DNA of 5,009 nucleotides, taken from an uncultured Sutterella sp. Its GTDB lineage: Bacteria; Pseudomonadota; Gammaproteobacteria; Burkholderiales; Burkholderiaceae_F. Position numbers and translations under genes: made by a program. Position 1 is the first letter of the stretch, and every line of letters begins with the position of its first letter. Where the stretch lies: positions 1-5,009 of the forward strand of contig USIM01000077.1 in the NCBI GenBank assembly GCA_900554675.1, written 5' to 3'. Of this stretch, positions 1-5,009 are shown one piece after another. The notes under the pieces were generated by a model. It worked only from the letters and a program-made list of their open reading frames with translations, made no database searches and was not told the origin of the DNA.

Positions 1-1
1 T

Positions 2-298
2 GGTGACAATTCTTTAATTGGGATGGGTGCAATTGTTCTTAATCGTGCGAAAATAGCGCCCTATACATTAGTTGGTGCCGGTGCGCTTGTGGCAGAGAAT
101 AAAGAATTTCCTGAAGGTGTTTTACTTTTGGGGTCTCCTGCTCGCGTTGTACGATCTTTAACGCCTGAAGAAAAGGCTTTGATTGAGAAAAACGCCAAAC
201 ACTACATTGAGCGTGCCCATGAATACCGAACGATTAAGAAAGGCTACACAAATGAACGATTCTATTTTGCGTTTTATCTTCACACCGACCCCCGTTAA
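2..298 (+). CDS. Gamma-class carbonic anhydrase-like hexapeptide-repeat protein, C-terminal part (5' end outside window)
   Basis: This is the last 98 codons of a left-handed beta-helix protein. The frame is open from the first base triplet at position 2, so the gene starts outside the window. Visible residues open with GDNSLIGMGAIVLN and continue with APYTLVGAGALV, the hexapeptide-turn pattern and the GMGA signature typical of the YrdA/CaiE/PaaY gamma-carbonic-anhydrase family. Next come LLLGSPARVVRSLTPEE and a C-terminal helix (KNAKHYIERAHEYR) that packs on the helix in this family. The metal-binding histidines would lie mostly upstream and cannot be checked, so catalytic activity is not shown. 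Family members are usually about 170-185 residues, so roughly the C-terminal half is present. About 20 residues after HEYR look like an unconserved tail (ending FYLHTDPR) and are encoded over the start of hslO in another frame. The identification is family level; substrate is unknown. Confidence 0.85.
   Translation, partial: GDNSLIGMGAIVLNRAKIAPYTLVGAGALVAENKEFPEGVLLLGSPARVVRSLTPEEKALIEKNAKHYIERAHEYRTIKKGYTNERFYFAFYLHTDPR
236..243 (+). promoter_or_regulatory. Ribosome binding site deciding the hslO start
   Basis: AAGAAAGG lies eight bases before the ATG at 252. The frame is open upstream, with in-frame ATGs at 183 and 219, but neither has a comparable Shine-Dalgarno sequence. The residues added by those starts do not look like an Hsp33 N-terminus. 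This site lies inside the upstream carbonic anhydrase-like gene, so hslO is probably translated as part of the same message. Confidence 0.7.
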
Positions 299-1151
299 AG
301 GGGCCGTTGTTCGTTTGAATACGGCATGGAAAGCCATGCGAGAATTCCGACACTATCCGTTGCCGGTCACGCATCTTTTGGGCGAAATGACGGCCGGGGC
401 TTTGTTATTGGCCAGTTCCATTAAATTTGAAGGCTCACTCATCATGCAAGTGCAAGGTGACGGCCCTGTGCGTTTAGCCATTGTTGAAGTCCGTAATGGC
501 TTAATGGTTCGAGCTTCTGCCAAATTGCAACACGATGCCGTGGTGGCTGCCGATGCGACAACCAAGGATTTAATTAACGTCAATGGTGGCGGTCGTTGCG
601 CCATTATGCTTGATCCCAAGGATCGTCGCGAAGGCGAACCTCTCTATCAAGGCGTTGTGTCTTTGGCAGGCGACTCCATTGCTCAAGGGCTCGAACTTTA
701 CATGCAACAGTCCGAACAAATTCACACGCGCTTGTGGTTAGCGGCCGATGAAAACAATATCGGTGGTCTTTTAATCCAAAAGATGCCGGGATTTGGCGGT
801 AAAGACGAAGGCATTGTCGATGACCCCGAAGCTCTCAATCGAATTGAAACGTTGGCTGACACCATTAAAGACGAAGAGCTTTTAACGCTTCCGGCTAAAG
901 AAATCGCTCACCGTTTATTCTGGGAAGAAAAGCCCGAATATTTTGAAGAACAAGAACCTCGCTTTGCCTGTACGTGTTCTCGTGAACGTGTCGAAGCCAT
1001 GATTTTGAATTTAGGTGAAGTGGAAGCCCTTCAAGCCTGCCAAGAACAAGGTGGCTTGGAAGTCACGTGTGACTTCTGCGGTAAAACCGAAAAATTCTCG
1101 ATTGACGATTTACACGCCCTCTTTAATCACAACAAAAAAGACGCAAACTAA
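252..1151 (+). CDS. hslO: Hsp33, redox-regulated molecular chaperone
   Basis: Cytoplasmic holdase chaperone that is inactive when reduced and zinc-bound, and unfolds, dimerises and binds misfolding clients after oxidation (for example by hypochlorous acid or peroxide plus heat). With the start at 252 the protein has 299 residues, close to the family norm of about 290-300. The N-terminal substrate-binding domain begins MNDSILRFIF..PVKGAVVRL and contains the family stretch HLLGEMTAGALLLASSIKFEG (residues about 41-61) and QGDGPVRLAIVE. The C-terminal redox switch is intact: Cys240-x-Cys242 and Cys273-x-x-Cys276, with 30 residues between the pairs as in E. coli. Two further cysteines (116 and 263) are not part of the zinc motif. 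The start was chosen by the AAGAAAGG site and by homology; longer in-frame starts at 183 and 219 are less likely. The gene overlaps the preceding gene by 47 bases and shares one base with the next (TAATG), so tight co-expression is expected. Confidence 0.97.
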   Translation: MNDSILRFIFTPTPVKGAVVRLNTAWKAMREFRHYPLPVTHLLGEMTAGALLLASSIKFEGSLIMQVQGDGPVRLAIVEVRNGLMVRASAKLQHDAVVAADATTKDLINVNGGGRCAIMLDPKDRREGEPLYQGVVSLAGDSIAQGLELYMQQSEQIHTRLWLAADENNIGGLLIQKMPGFGGKDEGIVDDPEALNRIETLADTIKDEELLTLPAKEIAHRLFWEEKPEYFEEQEPRFACTCSRERVEAMILNLGEVEALQACQEQGGLEVTCDFCGKTEKFSIDDLHALFNHNKKDAN

Positions 1152-2134
1152 TGGCAACACATTTCTTTGATGTCCACAACAACGATATTATGGGTTGGGG
1201 CTTTTCTCATAAGCCCCTAGCCGGTTATTTCCATTTTCTCGGTAATCTCTTGTCATTAAACCTCAACGGGGGTTATCCCATCACAGGCTTTAGTGAAAAG
1301 CGTTTATTAAATAACCTGGCTCGTATCGTTGATGACTTTAGAAATCAAAAGAATATGACCAATCAAATCGTGGGCTTTGCCTTCAAAGCTCGCATTGACG
1401 GTGACTATTATTTCTATAGCGGTCAAGTTGATCTCGAAGGCAATGTTAATCAATCGCGCATTGCCCTGGAAGACATTGTTGAGCAAATTTTGCCCGAAAA
1501 GGTTCAAGGCGGTTTACGCCATGGAGATTTTTACGTAAAACCCGAAGGTCAAACCCTTTGGATGTTTAATTTCCTTTACCACGTTTTATTGAGCATGGAT
1601 GCCGAAACCGGCAAAGTCCAGGTCTACACACGCGATGAAATCATTGATCAACTTTTAGATTTTGATCCTCGTTTTCTCATCACTGAAGCCGAAAAACTCA
1701 TCCGCCATCCGCAAGGTATGGGGGAGGCGCCTGAAATGGCATTTTCGGAAGATCAGTTAGAGAAAATGCTCCAAAAAATTACCAATGCCGTCACAGAATG
1801 GTTAACGGACGATCACATCAATTCTCTCAAATTGGATTCTGTTCACTTGGAGCTCTCCGGTCAAACAACGTTGCATAAACAATGGGCGCGCCTTTTCTCT
1901 TTTAAGTGCATCGCCAATTTCGAATCTGTCGAAAGTCTGACGCTTTACACCGATAAAGAAAACTTTTGGATGTACAGCGAATTAGAAAATGAAAAAACGG
2001 GCGAAACCTTAAAGACAATCGAACCCCTCGCCAAAGACGAGATTATTGATAAGGTGCTTTATAAATTGAAACGCCAAGTGGAGTTTGACGTCAATGGCAA
2101 AGTGCCAGGAATGACACCCACAAGCGTTAACTAA
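1151..2134 (+). CDS. Hypothetical protein (327 aa), translationally coupled to hslO
   Basis: I do not recognise this protein. Its ATG overlaps the hslO stop codon (TAATG at 1149-1153) and there is only a weak A-rich site upstream, so translation probably depends on ribosomes finishing hslO. It has no signal peptide and no hydrophobic segment long enough for a membrane helix, so it is likely cytoplasmic. It is rich in aromatic residues and acidic overall, with a single cysteine (Cys253), which makes a zinc site or disulphide unlikely. Three segments look related: residues about 86-114, 137-169 and 272-303. Each begins with an aromatic beta-like stretch (YYFYS, WMFNF, FWMYS), passes an acidic turn with a glycine (EG or TG), and ends in a helix with DIVEQIL, DEIIDQLL or DEIIDKVL. 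This suggests a duplicated alpha/beta unit. A helical linker (about 200-225) precedes the third. Position after hslO hints at a stress or proteostasis role, but that is only context. It is a well-formed gene with normal codon use for the window. Confidence 0.85.
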   Translation: MATHFFDVHNNDIMGWGFSHKPLAGYFHFLGNLLSLNLNGGYPITGFSEKRLLNNLARIVDDFRNQKNMTNQIVGFAFKARIDGDYYFYSGQVDLEGNVNQSRIALEDIVEQILPEKVQGGLRHGDFYVKPEGQTLWMFNFLYHVLLSMDAETGKVQVYTRDEIIDQLLDFDPRFLITEAEKLIRHPQGMGEAPEMAFSEDQLEKMLQKITNAVTEWLTDDHINSLKLDSVHLELSGQTTLHKQWARLFSFKCIANFESVESLTLYTDKENFWMYSELENEKTGETLKTIEPLAKDEIIDKVLYKLKRQVEFDVNGKVPGMTPTSVN

Positions 2135-2514
2135 AGTAACGGTTGGGCATCGCCCGACGGCTCTTTAGCGTTGGGGTTGTACAACGGATCGTTGATGATA
2201 TCTGCCGGGATCTCAGTGCCCGGCAGTGTCTTTTGCGGACGTTGAATACGGAACAACACTTCACCGGCTCGCACCATGTTTAAGTCATAGCGAGCACGCT
2301 CTTCAATGGCTCCCAACCCCGTTTGCAGGGATTTTAATTCCGCAGACATGCGTTCATTATCTTCTCGAACTTCACGGTTGTCGTTTTGCAACATCGCTAA
2401 ATCTTCAGCGAGCGTAAACATACGAACGTAACCGCCTTGTCCGAAAATCAATGTATAAAGCCCCAACAGGCATAACCCGCAAAGGAAAATAAAAATTCGC
2501 TTCGGAGTTATCAT
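2131..2514 (-). CDS. ftsB: Cell division protein FtsB
   Basis: Small bitopic inner-membrane protein that joins FtsL and FtsQ in the divisome and helps activate septal peptidoglycan synthesis by FtsWI. The 127 residues follow the family layout: a short cytoplasmic start (MITPKR), one membrane helix (about 7-24), a glycine-rich turn GQGG, a periplasmic coiled coil (about 34-66), then the conserved block EERARYDLNMVRAGEVLFRI (71-90), which corresponds to the EERARNELSMTRPGE region of E. coli FtsB. The E. coli protein has 103 residues; the extra length is a polar, probably disordered C-terminal tail (about 93-127). The ATG at 2514 is the only possible one, since an in-frame TAG lies 12 bases upstream. 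It follows eno by 37 bases, as in many beta- and gammaproteobacteria. Its TAG stop (2133-2131) overlaps the TAA of the convergent 327-aa gene. Confidence 0.94.
   Translation of the reverse strand: MITPKRIFIFLCGLCLLGLYTLIFGQGGYVRMFTLAEDLAMLQNDNREVREDNERMSAELKSLQTGLGAIEERARYDLNMVRAGEVLFRIQRPQKTLPGTEIPADIINDPLYNPNAKEPSGDAQPLL
2142..2158 (+). terminator. Weak hairpin just after the 327-aa gene
   Basis: GTTGGGC-ATC-GCCCGAC forms a 7-bp stem in the + strand RNA, including one U-G pair, with a three-base loop, seven bases after the stop codon. It is followed only by GGCTCTTTAG, not a proper U-run, so on its own it is a poor terminator. It may stabilise the 3' end of the message after termination at the stronger hairpin further on. 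It lies within the ftsB coding region, where the wobble pair becomes a mismatch in the - strand RNA. Confidence 0.3.
2202..2234 (+). terminator. Likely intrinsic terminator of the + strand unit, inside antisense ftsB
   Basis: CTGCCGGG and CCCGGCAG form a perfect 8-bp stem (seven of eight pairs G-C) around a nine-base loop (2210-2218), followed directly by TGTCTTTT. The order stem then T-run fits termination of transcripts coming from hslO and the 327-aa gene, whose last stop is 68 bases before the stem. On the - strand no U-run follows the stem, so it should not stop the kdsA-eno-ftsB message. The bases also encode FtsB residues 97-105 (LPGTEIPAD). Confidence 0.6.
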
Positions 2515-2521
2515 GTCGGGG

Positions 2522-2531
2522 CTCTACTTTC

Positions 2532-2533
<2 letters not shown>
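2522..2533 (-). promoter_or_regulatory. ftsB ribosome binding region, poorly spaced
   Basis: On the - strand the sequence before the ftsB ATG reads AGGAAAGTAGAG followed by seven bases. The better match (AGGA) lies about 15 bases from the ATG, further than usual, while the better-spaced AGAG is a weaker match. The distal AGGA touches the 3' arm of the inverted repeat at 2532-2555. This suggests modest ftsB translation relative to eno. Confidence 0.4.
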
Positions 2534-3947
<1,414 letters not shown>

Positions 3948-3954
<7 letters not shown>

Positions 3955-4799
3955 TCGTTTTCTAAGAAGGGGCGAGCCTTCACCACGCGGTCAATCGCCA
4001 CCAAACTTTCCAACAAATCATGCATACGAGCCAACGGCACCATGTTGGGACCGTCACTCTTGGCGCAACTCGGATTGGGATGCGTTTCCATAAATAAACC
4101 GGCAATCCCCACACCGACAGCTGCTCGAGACAACACCGGGACATGAGCTCGGCAACCACCAGAACTCGTGCCATTGCCACCGGGCAATTGCACAGAGTGC
4201 GTTGCATCAAAGACAACAGGAGCACCCGTTTCGCGCATAATTGCCAAAGAGCGCATGTCGCTTACCAAGTTGCCGTAACCAAAACTTGCGCCACGTTCGC
4301 AGGCCATGAACATATCTTCATCTAAACCCACTTCACGGGCGGCTTCTCGGGCCTTTTCGATCACGTTTTTCATGTCATGAGGCGACAAGAATTGACCCTT
4401 TTTAATATTGACGGGCTTCCCTGACTGAGCACAAGCACGGATAAAGTCCGTTTGACGGCACAAGAAAGCAGGCGTTTGTAACACATCCACGTATTGAGCC
4501 ACCATCGGCACATCTTGGGCCGTATGAACGTCAGTGACAACCGGTACACCCACCGTTTCGCGAACGTGAGCCAAGAGCTTTAACCCGTCCTCAATACCGG
4601 GACCGCGGAAGCTATGACCGGACGTACGATTGGCTTTATCGTAACTGGCCTTAAAGATATAGTGAATACCAAGGTCATCACAGATGGCCTTCATTTCTTT
4701 GGCGATATCGAGCACCATTTGCTCGCTTTCGATCACACAGGGACCGGCCATCAAGAAAATCGGCTGATCTAAACCCACATCAAAGCCACAAAGTTTCAT
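3948..4799 (-). CDS. kdsA: 3-deoxy-D-manno-octulosonate 8-phosphate synthase, metal-dependent type
   Basis: Condenses phosphoenolpyruvate with arabinose 5-phosphate to KDO-8-phosphate, the committed step to the KDO sugar of the lipopolysaccharide inner core; cytoplasmic TIM-barrel enzyme. The 283 residues are complete and of normal length. Motifs in order: AGPCVIES (18-25), [12 protein letters not shown] (49-60), VVTDVHT (87-93), [12 protein letters not shown] (107-118), [10 protein letters not shown] (131-140), [18 protein letters not shown] (166-183), [12 protein letters not shown] (197-208) and [16 protein letters not shown] (237-252). Cys21, His201, Glu238 and Asp249 match the four metal ligands of the Aquifex enzyme, and position 21 is Cys where the E. 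coli metal-independent enzyme has Asn, so this should be the metal-dependent class. The ATG at 4799 has AAGGG six bases upstream. It is the first gene of the kdsA-eno-ftsB run; pyrG, which often precedes it in betaproteobacteria, is not within the 210 bases upstream. Confidence 0.98.
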
Positions 4800-4805
4800 T
4801 TTGAG

Positions 4806-4810
4806 CCCTT
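4806..4810 (-). promoter_or_regulatory. kdsA ribosome binding site
   Basis: AAGGG on the - strand lies six bases before the kdsA ATG, supporting that start. Confidence 0.65.
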
Positions 4811-4853
4811 CAAACTAGATAAAAGTACTAACTCATAAACATAACACATCGGA

Positions 4854-4883
4854 TTGAAAAATGGCGATCAAAAGACTCATAAT
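4854..4883 (+). promoter_or_regulatory. Candidate sigma70 promoter pointing out of the window
   Basis: TTGAAA (4854-4859) and CATAAT (4878-4883) are separated by 18 bases; each matches five of six consensus positions. It faces right, away from kdsA, and no gene begins on the + strand between it and the window end, so the target would lie beyond 5009. The rest of 4800-5009 is AT-rich and I see no convincing gene there. For kdsA itself I find only weak - strand promoter candidates (for example TTGTTA with TATTAA, 17 bases apart, near 5007-4979). Confidence 0.4.
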
Positions 4884-5009
4884 TCGTCAGAATCCGTAAG
4901 TTTTCATAGTTCTTGCTGCTTTCTTCTTTTTGTTATTAATTTCTACAAAAATAGTCATTCAAACCATTGATTTTTAGGTTTAATAATCTTTAACCGAGTA
5001 ATTAACAAG

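Noticed and set aside
183..251. N-terminal extension of hslO from ATG 183 or 219
   Set aside because: No good ribosome binding site, the added residues are unlike Hsp33, and they lie over the conserved end of the upstream gene in another frame.
353..619. 88-residue open frame antisense to hslO
   Set aside because: Lies wholly within a clear, conserved hslO coding region and encodes nothing recognisable.
4861..4899. 12-residue + strand open frame (MAIKRLIIRQNP) with GGA seven bases upstream
   Set aside because: It overlaps the predicted promoter's spacer and -10 element, is very short, and has no other support.
4961..4981. AAACC/GGTTT inverted repeat in the right-hand AT-rich region
   Set aside because: Only a 5-bp stem with an 11-base loop and no adjoining T-run; expected by chance in such AT-rich sequence.

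Overview
The window looks like ordinary chromosomal DNA from a Gram-negative bacterium, most likely a moderately low-GC betaproteobacterium. A gut Burkholderiales lineage such as the Sutterellaceae would fit, but this is inferred from gene order and protein flavour, not from a database match. Supporting signs are the kdsA-eno-ftsB order, the enolase C-terminus with a YPGR..AFY stretch, the KdsA N-terminus ([10 protein letters not shown]) and a gamma-carbonic-anhydrase gene directly before hslO. No mobile element, CRISPR array, tRNA or rRNA gene was seen.

Left half, + strand (1-2134): the 3' end of a gamma-class carbonic anhydrase-like gene (2-298, cut by the window edge) runs 47 bases into hslO (252-1151), which encodes the redox-activated chaperone Hsp33. 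The hslO stop overlaps the start of an unrecognised 327-residue gene (1151-2134) in a TAATG junction. The three genes look like one transcription unit. The unrecognised protein carries what appears to be a threefold imperfect repeat ending in D-[EI]-I-[VI]-[DE]-x-x-L and is the only real unknown here.

Right half, - strand (4799 down to 2131): kdsA (KDO-8-phosphate synthase, metal-dependent type), eno (enolase) and ftsB (divisome coiled-coil protein) form a second unit. KdsA uses phosphoenolpyruvate and enolase makes it, and FtsB links the group to division, so the cluster joins outer-envelope sugar synthesis, glycolysis and septation. A 103-base gap between kdsA and eno holds several hairpins and a run of seven T residues (on the transcript). 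The 37-base gap between eno and ftsB holds a perfect 8-bp inverted repeat.

The two units converge with a four-base overlap of their stop codons (2131-2134), leaving no intergenic room for a terminator. The best terminator for the + strand unit lies inside the antisense 3' coding region of ftsB: a perfect 8-bp GC-rich stem at 2202-2226 followed by a T-rich run. The right end (4800-5009) is AT-rich and without a convincing gene. It holds a good outward-facing sigma70-like promoter at 4854-4883, suggesting a divergent gene beyond the window.
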